Shown in pieces: positions 8,940 to 16,998 of a stretch of DNA of 39,642 bases; position 1 is the first letter of the stretch, and each line of letters begins with the position of its first letter. A program made the translations under genes and the position numbers. The stretch comes from a virus. The stretch covers positions 1 to 39,642 of the IMG/VR virus record IMGVR_UViG_3300030419_005314. The stretch is one strand, 5' to 3'. Below the pieces are notes generated by a model. It was not told where the DNA came from. It worked only from the letters and a program-made list of their open reading frames with translations, and did no database searches.

Positions 8940-10849
8940 TATATATCTCCAACCACTTTACCTACAATATCTGTTTTAGGATATCTAACTTCAAATATTG
9001 AAGGGTCTTTTGCAGGATAAAGAATTCCATTCTTCATTACATTTGGATCACTCAAATCATATAAATTACCAGAATATCCTTTTGTAACATCATATCTGTT
9101 ACTAAAAGCTAATTGTGTTCCAAGTGGATTATTATCCACAGGTGTTTGTACCGCAGCCACTCCTTCAACACCCAAAAGTTCTTTAACTGCTTCGGCTATC
9201 ACTATTGGTTCATTAATTTGCCAACGGTCAATGTCAAAATATTCATGCATTTTTACCATTGCTCGTAATAAAACTTCATTTTTATTATATCCTTTTTCTG
9301 ATAAAATATCAAACCTTACACTTAAATTTATTATATAAGCGTCTTTTAAATTATAAGCATCCGTTAACATTCTAAACCTACCCATATAAGTCTTTAAATT
9401 ATTTTTAACAACATCATTAAGTTTAGTTAATCTTTTATTTTCATCAAAACCAAGTAAATAAATATTTAATCCAAATTGATTCATTATCTCATTATCAGTT
9501 CCATCTGGTTGAGTTGTTATTTGGTCATCTTGAACTACATAAGCTTTAGCAATGTTACCAAATCTTTCAGGTAAACTATATATTCGTGCTATAATATCAT
9601 CTTTAGTTACAGCTCTTCCTTGTGCTTGAAAATGTGCTAAAGCGTTTTCCTTAATTTCCTCTACGGATTCTCCATTCATTCCACCACTTGCAGGTTCGTC
9701 ATTTATAACTGATATAGAATTTTTTACTCGAGCTAATTTAGTTGCATCTAAATTACCTTGAAATTCTGATAATACTTTAGATGAAAAATCATTTATCTGT
9801 TTACTTCCTACATTATGGTCTGCTCCACCACCATATGTATAATTTATAGTAAGAGTTGTATTAGCAGGTGCTTCACCATAAGCTCTTGTTTTTGTAAAAT
9901 TGGCTGGGTCAAACGCAACTCCTAATTTAGATGGTGAACCTGGTAAAATACTTCCAATATTAGTTGGATTTGGAATTAATTCTTCATCAGCAGTTACTTC
10001 TGTACCCGCTCCGAATCTCAATTCCATTTTATTATCAGACCTTGCGTGTGTCTTAAATCTTTTAGAAGTTTTAGTTCTTCTCAACATATAAGGAACTGTT
10101 TCATTATATTGTGATAAAGAAGGGTCAACATCAGGTAACGCGTGTAATTCTTCAAAAACTAAATCTTGTGCTAAAAATGGAACTTCATACCAAGTATTAT
10201 TTGCACTATCCTTAACAGAAAGTATTTCGGTTACGTTATCTTTAGCTAATACAATCTTAGAATATTTCTCTGCTGTACCAAAAGTAAATTTTTCTTCTTT
10301 AACAAACCCACTTGTAGCAATAACTTTTTTTGTTAATCTATAATAGGTAGGTGTACCTGAACTATTAGTTTCTGAAACTTCTATTGTTCTCTGACCTGTC
10401 GAGGTAGCAAAATTACAATCATCTAATAATCTAAATTCAATTCCACTCGTAGTAGTCTTAACTCTAGTTTCAGCTTTTACATTAATAGCATATTCAAAAT
10501 CTGGTTTTGAAGAATCTCCAGTTTGTGCTGGAACTTCACTTGAAAATGTAAGAGTAACTAAAGCGGGTGAAGTCAATCTTGGTTGATATCCTAAAAATTG
10601 TGATATATTAAAAATTTGATTTTTTTCTTCTGCATATGGAAGTAAAGATTCCTTAAAAGCTACATCGGTATAATATCCCATAACATCACCAACATACGCA
10701 CCAGCTTCAAGGAATAACATTCCTGGTGAGGCTTCATTAAAATCCTTATATGCAGTAGGAAAATATGACTTTGCTAATTCAATTAAATTATCTCTTAAAT
10801 TACTAAAATCTCTACCTACATATTTTACTTCTTTGTTATAATTTGGCAT
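8939..10849 (-). CDS. Baseplate wedge protein, gp6 / baseplate J-like
   Basis: A 636-residue protein. Its N-terminal region (YVGRDFSNLRDNLIELAKSY, then EASPGMLFLEAGAYVGDVMGYY) is typical of T4 gp6 and baseplate J-family wedge subunits. The middle contains the long beta-rich J body, and the C-terminus has LGVEGVAAV with a DVTKGYSGN stretch. In T4, gp6 forms dimers that make the inner baseplate ring with gp7, gp25 and gp53. The immediately upstream gene encodes the gp25-like protein, which is the conserved order in contractile tails. The two overlap at a single base. T4 gp6 is of similar length (about 660 residues). Confidence 0.88.
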   Translation of the reverse strand: MPNYNKEVKYVGRDFSNLRDNLIELAKSYFPTAYKDFNEASPGMLFLEAGAYVGDVMGYYTDVAFKESLLPYAEEKNQIFNISQFLGYQPRLTSPALVTLTFSSEVPAQTGDSSKPDFEYAINVKAETRVKTTTSGIEFRLLDDCNFATSTGQRTIEVSETNSSGTPTYYRLTKKVIATSGFVKEEKFTFGTAEKYSKIVLAKDNVTEILSVKDSANNTWYEVPFLAQDLVFEELHALPDVDPSLSQYNETVPYMLRRTKTSKRFKTHARSDNKMELRFGAGTEVTADEELIPNPTNIGSILPGSPSKLGVAFDPANFTKTRAYGEAPANTTLTINYTYGGGADHNVGSKQINDFSSKVLSEFQGNLDATKLARVKNSISVINDEPASGGMNGESVEEIKENALAHFQAQGRAVTKDDIIARIYSLPERFGNIAKAYVVQDDQITTQPDGTDNEIMNQFGLNIYLLGFDENKRLTKLNDVVKNNLKTYMGRFRMLTDAYNLKDAYIINLSVRFDILSEKGYNKNEVLLRAMVKMHEYFDIDRWQINEPIVIAEAVKELLGVEGVAAVQTPVDNNPLGTQLAFSNRYDVTKGYSGNLYDLSDPNVMKNGILYPAKDPSIFEVRYPKTDIVGKVVGDI

Positions 10850-11265
10850 TAGATATTTCCACCATTATAAGTTATTATTGTTTTATTGAGTTGAGTCCTA
10901 TCATTTTTTAAACTATATGTTATTTTTACATTAAGTTTATTATTTGCATCATCTATAACAGGCTCTACGTCACTTATAGATAAATATGGTAACCAAGAAT
11001 TTACAGCTTCTCTTATAGATTCTTCTGCTCTGTCAATTATAGTTGAATCCATTTGTTCAAATACAAGATTTGCTAAAGCACAACCAAAAGTAGGGTGAGC
11101 TAATCTTTCACCAAACTTTGTAAGTAATAAATTCTTTAAATTAGATTCTGCTTGTTCAAGTGTAGTTTTACTTTTATCAAAAAATCCAAGCTCTCCATGT
11201 CTAATAGGTAATTTTACACCTATGTAAACATCTGGGTTATTATCATATTCTCTATTGGACGCCAT
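10849..11265 (-). CDS. Baseplate wedge protein, GPW/gp25 family
   Basis: 138 residues, the usual size for the family. The diagnostic core is visible: L-L-L-T-K-x-GERL-x-HP-x-FG (about residues 46-62) followed by LVFEQMD. This is the conserved GPW/gp25 element with the EPR-like contact loop of contractile baseplates. It precedes the gp6-like gene as in other contractile systems. The start overlaps the stop of the preceding gene by 14 bases. A TATAAATA matching the T4 late promoter -10 lies at 11278-11285 on this strand, close to the start, but in such AT-rich DNA it may be chance. Confidence 0.9.
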   Translation of the reverse strand: MASNREYDNNPDVYIGVKLPIRHGELGFFDKSKTTLEQAESNLKNLLLTKFGERLAHPTFGCALANLVFEQMDSTIIDRAEESIREAVNSWLPYLSISDVEPVIDDANNKLNVKITYSLKNDRTQLNKTIITYNGGNI

Positions 11266-11734
11266 TAGTATTCTTCTTATTTATAGCTTTCATTAAACCA
11301 CTATAATCTCTTGTTAATGCACTGATAGTTGATTCAGGAACATCATCTAACTTAACACCTGATTTTGCTATTGAATCTGCCGCCACCATATTACGTTTAT
11401 TCTCTGCAGGTTTATTTAAGGTAACTACATTGGCTGTATCATCTTGGGTAAAAACTTTATTATCCATAGATGGCCAATCTTCTTGTCCTGGTTGTACATT
11501 AGATGCACCTTCCATTATACCACCAACTGTTTCATTTAATACTTTATTAAGAACTGGATTATCTGTATAAACTTTTTGCTCTTTTTTAGTAGACTTTTTC
11601 GATACTGAAACTTCTGGTACTATATCTTGTAATTGGGAAGAAGTTTCCTCTTTAGTAAATATCTCATTAAGTTCTTTTTTAACTTCTTCTTTGACAACTT
11701 TTCTGATTATTCCTATAAGTTGTTTCTTGTTCAT
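11252..11734 (-). CDS. Virion-operon protein with charged helical N-terminus
   Basis: 160 residues, not recognised. Residues 1-40 form a Lys/Glu-rich amphipathic helix (MNKKQLIGIIRKVVKEEVKK). The rest is polar and probably flexible, with Pro, Asp and Asn and a basic C-terminus. N-termini of this shape occur in marine T4-like phage head and tail accessory proteins. The start has an AGGAG-type site. The gene sits between the coiled-coil protein upstream and gp25, which points to assembly or structure. No catalytic motif is visible. Confidence 0.6.
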   Translation of the reverse strand: MNKKQLIGIIRKVVKEEVKKELNEIFTKEETSSQLQDIVPEVSVSKKSTKKEQKVYTDNPVLNKVLNETVGGIMEGASNVQPGQEDWPSMDNKVFTQDDTANVVTLNKPAENKRNMVAADSIAKSGVKLDDVPESTISALTRDYSGLMKAINKKNTNGVQ

Positions 11735-11743
11735 TATTAACTC

Positions 11744-12418
11744 CTAATCTAAAACTATAGGGTACACTCCCCTAAGTCTTGCCTCTTGGTTTATTAAATT
11801 ATATTTTAATTTTGTAGGATGATTCAACACCCAATCTCTATGTGTCTGACTATGTTTCCAAAACTCAACCAACCTATTTTCTTTTCTAGCTTTAGTCCAG
11901 TTTTTTATTATCAAATCTTGTTGTGGAAGAGTCTCAGTACCTTCTTCTTGTTCTTGTAATAACCTCTCAATATTTTCTATATTTTTTGGTAAGGTATGAG
12001 CTATCCTACTTATATTATTAGCCGTATCCTCCAACCTATCTTTACTAACTTGTGCCAAATCAATTACAATTTCATTAGCATCGGTATATGCAGTAGCTAA
12101 CTTACCAGCTCCTGCAGGAATTGCTGTTTCCACAGCTTTTTTACCTGTTTTATATAATGTTTTAAATCTATTAACTATTGATTTTTGATTCCGTGCTGAC
12201 CGTTCTGCCTTCTTTGTTCTTTTCATTGCCTTTTTCAGTCTCTCCACTTTAGATTTTATTTTATCTAATTCTTCTCTATTAAGCGTATGTTGATTTTTAG
12301 TATTATGTCTTAAATCATATTCTAATTTTTCAGCTTCATCTGCTTTGTCTTGGATAGGTTTTAATATCTTATCCAAAGTACTTTCTAACATTCTACCTGC
12401 CCCTGTTCTCGCTGACAT
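11744..12418 (-). CDS. Basic coiled-coil protein of the tail operon
   Basis: 224 residues, not recognised. Residues about 8-75 are predicted coiled coil, with heptad-like Leu and Ile and very many Lys, Arg and Glu. A short Ala/Gly-rich segment lies around residues 95-112, then a further helical stretch ending in Glu-rich ERLLQEQEE. The C-terminal 50 residues contain several Trp, including a WKHSQTHRDWVLNHPTKL stretch. The protein lies between the gp5-like hub and gp25. This location and composition would suit a tail chaperone, tape-measure-associated or hub-assembly factor, but none of these can be chosen from sequence. Confidence 0.6.
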   Translation of the reverse strand: MSARTGAGRMLESTLDKILKPIQDKADEAEKLEYDLRHNTKNQHTLNREELDKIKSKVERLKKAMKRTKKAERSARNQKSIVNRFKTLYKTGKKAVETAIPAGAGKLATAYTDANEIVIDLAQVSKDRLEDTANNISRIAHTLPKNIENIERLLQEQEEGTETLPQQDLIIKNWTKARKENRLVEFWKHSQTHRDWVLNHPTKLKYNLINQEARLRGVYPIVLD

Positions 12419-12422
12419 ATCT

Positions 12423-13844
12423 TTATCCTAATATTGAATTTGTTGATTTAGGTGGTGGTGTTATATCTTCAACGCCACCTGGAAATTCTGTAGGGTCTTG
12501 TATCACAATTCTTTTACTCTCACCTAATCCATACTCACTACCATCAAGTTTCCACTTCCATACTACTTTAGCTTCAGATTCAGTTTCAATCAAATCACCT
12601 TCATTTAATTTTTGTTTAGGTTTAACCGTTTTTTCATTAACCATTACATCACCTTGTATTGAATAAATAGTTGCTACTTGATGAGTTATATTACCTGTTC
12701 CCAATTCTGGTTCATCTACATAAAGGTCTGCAGACCTTGACCTTTCTTCTAATGTTTTCTTTTTAAGTGGATGTTTACCATCAATAGCTAAGTAATCATT
12801 TTTTCGTTCTTTCAATTGCTTTAATTTATTTCCTACCCCACTCATTAATGCTGCAGCATTTGTTTTGGATAAAGCTTGATACATCGTTTCCATAATTTCC
12901 TGCATAGTTTCTAAATAGATTTGTAATTCTTCTCCCCTTACTGCCGCAGAATTATTTATATAAACATTTCTACCATTAATAATAAAATCATCAGAACTAT
13001 TCATAAATACTGAACCATCTTGGGTTTGTAATATTAACCTATCAGTATCTAATACTATAGTATCCTTATCAGAAGATAATGGATTAAATTTTGTATTCTT
13101 TAATGGTACTTGTTCAGCAAAATCTTCAGTAGAATCTCCACTTGTCATTAATATAGTAGAACCTTCCGCACCCAAAGATGGTATATAAAATAAAGGTGTT
13201 TGTTGACTTTGATTATTACTTATTCGTAAAGTAGGTTTTGTTTTACCAAGTTGAGATTCAAGTCTAGATCTATTGTTATCAAAAATAATTGATGAACCAA
13301 ATCTACTATTTATTTGTTTTGATCCTCTTCCACTTAAAGGTAGTTTTTTATTATTATTTTCTCCAGCACTTTTATATTGTATTATTTTTTTCTGTACTTC
13401 TATTTTATCTGTTTGTATAAGTCCAGCTAATTGTGGTGCATATGAAAAATTTCCACCATGTGATATTTTTCTATTCAAATAATAATAAGTATCTCCATAC
13501 ATAATAACTGGAACTGTTTCACCAGGTATCGGTAATTCAAAATTTCCTGTATCAAGTGGATAAGCCATTAAACCTTTACGAAGTTTACCACCTTCAGAAA
13601 TTAGGAATTTACCAGTTATAGCACCAAATTCTCCTTCATCTGGTTCTCCTGTACTTTTTTGTGGTAAATTAAAAATACTATCATTTACCACCGTAACTAC
13701 CATATAATCAATTTCAAATGACTCAGGTATTCCTGCCAAATGTGATTGTATTTGTGCTTGGGTATTTTGAGGTCGCAAAGATAAATTACTCGAATCCCCA
13801 CCCATTGCAGCCTGTTTATTCTTCTTAAAAAAGGTTTTGTCCAT
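12423..13844 (-). CDS. gp5-like baseplate hub/spike protein with FecR-like C-terminal domain
   Basis: 473 residues. Residues about 35-130 look like the OB-fold of T4 gp5/VgrG-type spikes: a strand-rich stretch with FEIDYMVVTVVND, then IPGETVPVIMYGDTYYYLN. Residues about 150-330 contain spike-type features, including a strand-dense SVFMNSSDDFIINGRNVYIN followed by NNSAA, as in beta-helical spike regions. Residues about 385-455 resemble a FecR domain: IYSIQGDVMVNEKTV, then KLNEGDLIETESEAKVVWKW and an LG-x-S segment. No lysozyme motif was noticed, unlike T4 gp5. It starts 4 bases after the stop of the gene upstream. Confidence is good for hub or spike and moderate for FecR-like. Confidence 0.72.
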   Translation of the reverse strand: MDKTFFKKNKQAAMGGDSSNLSLRPQNTQAQIQSHLAGIPESFEIDYMVVTVVNDSIFNLPQKSTGEPDEGEFGAITGKFLISEGGKLRKGLMAYPLDTGNFELPIPGETVPVIMYGDTYYYLNRKISHGGNFSYAPQLAGLIQTDKIEVQKKIIQYKSAGENNNKKLPLSGRGSKQINSRFGSSIIFDNNRSRLESQLGKTKPTLRISNNQSQQTPLFYIPSLGAEGSTILMTSGDSTEDFAEQVPLKNTKFNPLSSDKDTIVLDTDRLILQTQDGSVFMNSSDDFIINGRNVYINNSAAVRGEELQIYLETMQEIMETMYQALSKTNAAALMSGVGNKLKQLKERKNDYLAIDGKHPLKKKTLEERSRSADLYVDEPELGTGNITHQVATIYSIQGDVMVNEKTVKPKQKLNEGDLIETESEAKVVWKWKLDGSEYGLGESKRIVIQDPTEFPGGVEDITPPPKSTNSILG

Positions 13845-13848
13845 TTAT

Positions 13849-14244
13849 CTAAGATTCTGTTATTTTTGTAGCTTGTTTATTTTCAATCTCGTCTGTATAT
13901 TTTTGTAACTCTTTAGTAACTGGATCAAGTGTTTTCATCAATTCTTCTTTCTCTCTTTCACTTAATCCAAATTCTGATTCGGCTGTTCCTTTTTGTTCTC
14001 CGCTTATTAAGCGTTGTACAATACCAGCTAATTTAATTAATTGTTCATCATTTTTAACTTTTATTTCCAAATATTCCTTAATCGCTGGTATTAATTGAAC
14101 CGCAGTATCACCATCTTTTACAAATTGAACTACTTCTCTAATCAACACATCTAACTGTTTTTTGTTAGTATCAGCATTATCATAGATATCTTCGAAAATA
14201 TCAGATAATGATTTATCTTTAAATACTTTGTAATCTTGAGACAT
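13849..14244 (-). CDS. Helical tail-operon protein, first gene of the baseplate block
   Basis: 131 residues, all-alpha in appearance, with many Lys, Glu and Leu, an acidic first third and no membrane segment. Not recognised. It is the promoter-proximal gene of the minus-strand structural run and is separated from the plus-strand unit by about 160 AT-rich bases. Its size, charge and place next to the hub gene would suit a tail assembly chaperone or hub accessory factor, but that is inference. The start ATG at 14244 has no strong Shine-Dalgarno element. Confidence 0.6.
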   Translation of the reverse strand: MSQDYKVFKDKSLSDIFEDIYDNADTNKKQLDVLIREVVQFVKDGDTAVQLIPAIKEYLEIKVKNDEQLIKLAGIVQRLISGEQKGTAESEFGLSEREKEELMKTLDPVTKELQKYTDEIENKQATKITES

Positions 14245-14308
14245 TTTTAATTTAATCCGTTTTTAATAAATATCACGACAAATAAAACCTAATAAAACCG
14301 TCATTGTA

Positions 14309-14375
14309 TATAAATATATAAGAATTTTTTTTATTTATGCTATAATATAGTTATTATCGAAGGGTGAATACCTTC
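14309..14375 (+). promoter_or_regulatory. Promoter and leader of the isolated plus-strand gene
   Basis: Two promoter-like elements precede the 73-residue gene. TATAAATA at 14309-14316 equals the T4 late promoter consensus recognised by gp55. An extended -10, TGCTATAAT, has its hexamer at 14341-14346; no good -35 is seen. A small hairpin (GAAGG at 14359-14363 with CCTTC at 14371-14375, seven-base loop) lies in the leader, then a GGGAG ribosome binding site about 8 bases before the ATG. The gp55-like gene on the other side of the terminator supports late control, but which element is used cannot be told from sequence. Confidence 0.6.
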
Positions 14376-14403
14376 ATTTTCGCTAATAAACGGGAGAAAA
14401 CCA

Positions 14404-14625
14404 ATGCGGGAAATCATAACACTCGTCAAAGACTGGGTAGATGACTTAGCTCACTTACTTATGTCGTTTGTAGCCATTGGTGCAGTTGGAGAGGTCATCT
14501 TCGGTACTGGTATCTTTGGCGTAAATGTTATTGGTAACCTAACATCTATCATAAACACATTCGGCGAATCTGGTTTCGCTGGACTCGTCGCGTTGTTGGT
14601 GTTAGTGGGTTTATTTCGTAAGTAG
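14404..14625 (+). CDS. 73-residue hydrophobic (two-helix membrane) protein in its own transcription unit
   Basis: The only clearly well-supported plus-strand gene. The product has a short amphipathic N-terminus (MREIITLVKDWVDDLAHLL), a first hydrophobic helix about residues 17-38 rich in Gly, Ile and Val, a Gly/Asn/Ser turn, and a second hydrophobic helix about residues 57-70 ending in FRK. Start support is strong: GGGAG at optimal spacing, a dedicated promoter region and a rho-independent terminator right after it. Base composition is higher in GC than the neighbours, like highly expressed genes. I recall similar small two-helix proteins in marine phage metagenomes but no function. Virion-embedded peptide, holin-like or membrane-remodelling roles are all possible. 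Confidence 0.82.
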   Translation: MREIITLVKDWVDDLAHLLMSFVAIGAVGEVIFGTGIFGVNVIGNLTSIINTFGESGFAGLVALLVLVGLFRK

Positions 14626-14670
14626 GGAACGGAAGCGTATTTGATAGTACCTACACTATCGGATATTAAA

Positions 14671-14699
14671 AAAGGGCTGATTTTTCAGCCCTTTTTTTT
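14671..14699. terminator. Bidirectional rho-independent terminator
   Basis: GGGCTGA (14674-14680) and TCAGCCC (14685-14691) form a perfect seven-pair stem with a TTTT loop, followed by eight Ts. The opposite strand also ends in a run of six Us (A-tract 14668-14673). It can therefore stop the plus-strand 73-residue transcript and also the minus-strand gp55 transcript coming from 14773. A second weaker hairpin (GATAGT 14643-14648 with ACTATC 14655-14660) lies just before it in the 3' untranslated region of the plus-strand gene. Confidence 0.92.
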
Positions 14700-14772
14700 A
14701 GCTACATTCGGTTATAACCTAAATGATGATAGTGATAATGAGATTCAATCTCAAAACCATTTGCATATGAGT

Positions 14773-15513
14773 TTATGTTTGACCAAAGATTGAACCAGTA
14801 TCCCAGGTTTCTATCTGACCTTCATTCATATATTGTTCAAACATCATTTTATACTGTGATTTCATTTGATTTACAATACGAGTTATTAATTGAGTATTAG
14901 CTCCTGTCATTTCTCGTATCATAATGTAGAGAGCTTTCTTATTAAAGTTTTCTATAAATTGTCTTTTTCTAAACAATTCCAAAACAGCGAAAGCTATATC
15001 TAAATCTTTTTTACGTTTAAAATAATTGTGTAAATTATTTTCCCAAAACTTAAGCATTTGATCTACCAACTCACCAAACATTTCTTTATTTTCATGTTCT
15101 TCTGTTTCAGTTTTAAGATTTCTTCCATAATCTAAAACATCTACTGTAGTGTGAGATTTCATTTTTTTGTAATTATTGGTATTATGTAATATCAACCAAT
15201 TCTTAGCTACAATACTAAAATAAGAAAAAGCTTTCCCTTTATCTGGATTATACTTTGCTAATTGCATTACCATAAAAGCTACAACTTCATTTTTTACCTC
15301 ATCAAGAGGAACATCAAAATAATAAAATTTAAATGTATGAATTATATTTTCTGCCAATTTATTAAAAGGCTTATCAATATGTTCTTCATAAATTCTACTC
15401 TTGATGTGAGTATCATTAGTATTATTATATCTAATTATTGCATCTTGGCAAGGTTTACCAAAATACATTTTACTCTTTTTCTTTCTTGGTTTTTTAGCGG
15501 TGGGTGCTCCCAT
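14773..15513 (-). CDS. gp55-like sigma factor for late transcription
   Basis: 246 residues. The central region (about residues 60-115) resembles sigma-70 region 2 as kept in T4 gp55. It begins with a helical segment carrying EVVAFMVMQL, followed by the hallmark KAFSYFSIVAKNWLI, where aromatic residues of the -10 recognition and melting helix appear (YF, W). In T4, gp55 directs core polymerase to TATAAATA promoters together with gp33 and the gp45 clamp. The N-terminus is Lys-rich and the C-terminal helical tail ends in a short acidic/aromatic segment. It overlaps by one base with the gene upstream and ends at the bidirectional terminator. A TATAAATA sits upstream of the plus-strand gene at 14309, consistent with it having a target. 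Assigned by motif, not database. Confidence 0.75.
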   Translation of the reverse strand: MGAPTAKKPRKKKSKMYFGKPCQDAIIRYNNTNDTHIKSRIYEEHIDKPFNKLAENIIHTFKFYYFDVPLDEVKNEVVAFMVMQLAKYNPDKGKAFSYFSIVAKNWLILHNTNNYKKMKSHTTVDVLDYGRNLKTETEEHENKEMFGELVDQMLKFWENNLHNYFKRKKDLDIAFAVLELFRKRQFIENFNKKALYIMIREMTGANTQLITRIVNQMKSQYKMMFEQYMNEGQIETWDTGSIFGQT

Positions 15514-15794
15514 TATTTATCTTCCTTTTCATTTTCGTTTTCGATTGGCTCTATAAATTTAGATAATTCATCAGCTGAATTTTTTATCTCTGTCCATATT
15601 GTTCCAACTTCATCATCGGCTTCAAAATATCCTTTGTAGTCAATTGAAGTTATTTTTTCTTGAACTTTCTGAATAGTTTCTGAATATTCTTCAATCCAAG
15701 TTTCCAACATTTCTGTTTTTCTTGTAAGATTAAAAACTACATATCCTTCAACTAAGGCTATGATTGTAACAATTCCTAATATTATTTCTATCAT
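15513..15794 (-). CDS. Membrane-anchored coiled-coil small protein
   Basis: 93 residues. Residues 3-23 form one hydrophobic helix (IEIILGIVTIIALVEGYVVF) with no cleavage site, so it probably anchors the protein. The remainder is an acidic, helical, cytoplasmic or periplasmic domain rich in Glu, Lys and Ile that looks like a coiled coil. The gene overlaps the HD-hydrolase stop (15794) and the gp55 start (15513) at single bases, so it is tightly coupled to both. Not recognised. An inner-membrane accessory of phage development is one option. Confidence 0.6.
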   Translation of the reverse strand: MIEIILGIVTIIALVEGYVVFNLTRKTEMLETWIEEYSETIQKVQEKITSIDYKGYFEADDEVGTIWTEIKNSADELSKFIEPIENENEKEDK

Positions 15795-16624
15795 TATTTA
15801 TCTCCAAATAATTCATTAAACAAATCTTTAGCTGTTTGTGATGAAGATACCGTAGGTGTTTCCGTTTCTGTTGGAGCGCCAAATTCTTCCTTCACATTTT
15901 CAAGAAGCTCTTTTTCTTTTTGTTCCTTTTCTTCCTTTACTTCTGGAGTAAGAATTTCTTCATAAGGTATATTTGAACTACCACCAAACATATAAGATTC
16001 TTTTTCGATTCTTGTAGCCATCATATCAGCTTGATGTAGAATTAAAGGTAAGTTAGTTTTTAATTGATGATTTTCGGCATATGCTTTTAAATAACCAACA
16101 TTACCATCTTCATACATACCATCAGTTAATCTCAAAGCTAAATATTCTATCTGAGACATTTTAATACCATACTGACTTAATATCCAAACTGCTCTATCAG
16201 TTACAGTCATATAATGTAAATTCTGATTTTCCTTATACATCTTTCCTTGATTAATACGATGCCATTCTGAATCATTGGGTTGATAATAGTCTTGTGTTAA
16301 ATCTCCCAACTTTCCTAAATCGTGATGCATTGCACAAAAGATAACTTCTTCTTCTCCATAATCTTTAGTAAATGCTCCACTATCTTTCCAAATATTATAA
16401 AGTTTCAAAGAACAATCTATTATATTTAAAATATGACAAACATACCCACCAGGCCAAGCGTTATGAAAATAATCAGTACTACTTGCTGGTGCAAACATTC
16501 CCCTATCTTTGAAATCTGAATACATTTTTAGAAGTAACTCTTTTCGTTCTCCCTCAAATGTATCTTCTACTATTTGAATTAACTTATCCCAATTTTCTTG
16601 GATTTGTTCTGCTTTTAATTTCAT
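15794..16624 (-). CDS. HD-domain phosphohydrolase
   Basis: 276 residues from the ATG at 16622-16624, preferred over an upstream start because it forms an ATGA overlap with the preceding stop and has a GGGAGAAAC site. The HD metal motif is clear: His64 within YVCHIL, then MHHDLGKLGD at residues 99-108 (His100, His101, Asp102), and a later Asp in LHQADMMA around residue 200. Such proteins hydrolyse phosphate bonds of nucleotides or nucleic acids and are common in phages. The operon also encodes a phosphoribosyltransferase and GTP-consuming 7-deazaguanine genes, so a nucleotide-pool role is plausible. The substrate cannot be read from sequence. The C-terminal tail is acidic and Thr/Pro/Ser-rich. 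Confidence 0.8.
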   Translation of the reverse strand: MKLKAEQIQENWDKLIQIVEDTFEGERKELLLKMYSDFKDRGMFAPASSTDYFHNAWPGGYVCHILNIIDCSLKLYNIWKDSGAFTKDYGEEEVIFCAMHHDLGKLGDLTQDYYQPNDSEWHRINQGKMYKENQNLHYMTVTDRAVWILSQYGIKMSQIEYLALRLTDGMYEDGNVGYLKAYAENHQLKTNLPLILHQADMMATRIEKESYMFGGSSNIPYEEILTPEVKEEKEQKEKELLENVKEEFGAPTETETPTVSSSQTAKDLFNELFGDK

Positions 16625-16998
16625 TGTTTCTCCCAATATTCTTTTTCCCATGGATAAACTATCCACTTATCCTTTTTTTGAAGTACCCATTTATCAGGTA
16701 CAAATTGTGATTGTTCATGATAATGTATAGTAGCTATATACACATCATCTAATTTACTCAAACTATTTAATGTCTGTCCTGTATCTGCAATGTCATCAAC
16801 TACCAATAAAGGTCTTACTCTTGGTTCATCAAAAAGTTTCAATCCTAACTTATGTGATAAAATAACTGCGGGAACTAATCCACCTCGTGGACTTCCCCAT
16901 ATTCCTCTAAATTCTATACCAGAATCTATAACCCATTTAGCTATCTCATCACACGCGTCTACTACTTCAGCGTAATGTATTAATTCATATTTACTCAT
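16621..16998 (-). CDS. Purine phosphoribosyltransferase (xanthine-guanine PRT-like)
   Basis: 125 residues. The PRPP-binding loop is clear at about residues 65-77 (LLVVDDIADTGQT), and an upstream RGIWGSPRGGLVPAVIL stretch (31-47) matches the type I fold. Gpt-like enzymes use PRPP to turn guanine or xanthine into nucleotides. Residues around YPWE near the C-terminus are also Gpt-like. It overlaps QueC by 8 bases and the HD gene by 4. It probably serves purine salvage in the same module that consumes GTP for preQ0. The preQ0 operon context leaves open a role with deazapurine bases, which is speculation. Confidence 0.85.
   Translation of the reverse strand: MSKYELIHYAEVVDACDEIAKWVIDSGIEFRGIWGSPRGGLVPAVILSHKLGLKLFDEPRVRPLLVVDDIADTGQTLNSLSKLDDVYIATIHYHEQSQFVPDKWVLQKKDKWIVYPWEKEYWEKQ

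Noticed and set aside
11278-11285. TATAAATA as late promoter before gp25
   Set aside because: It is only about 12 bases from the start and lies inside a coding region in AT-rich DNA; chance occurrence is likely, so not listed as a feature.
15262-15639. Plus-strand frame of 125 codons opposite gp55
   Set aside because: Antisense shadow of two well-supported coupled minus-strand genes, Phe/Ile/Ser-rich without start signals.
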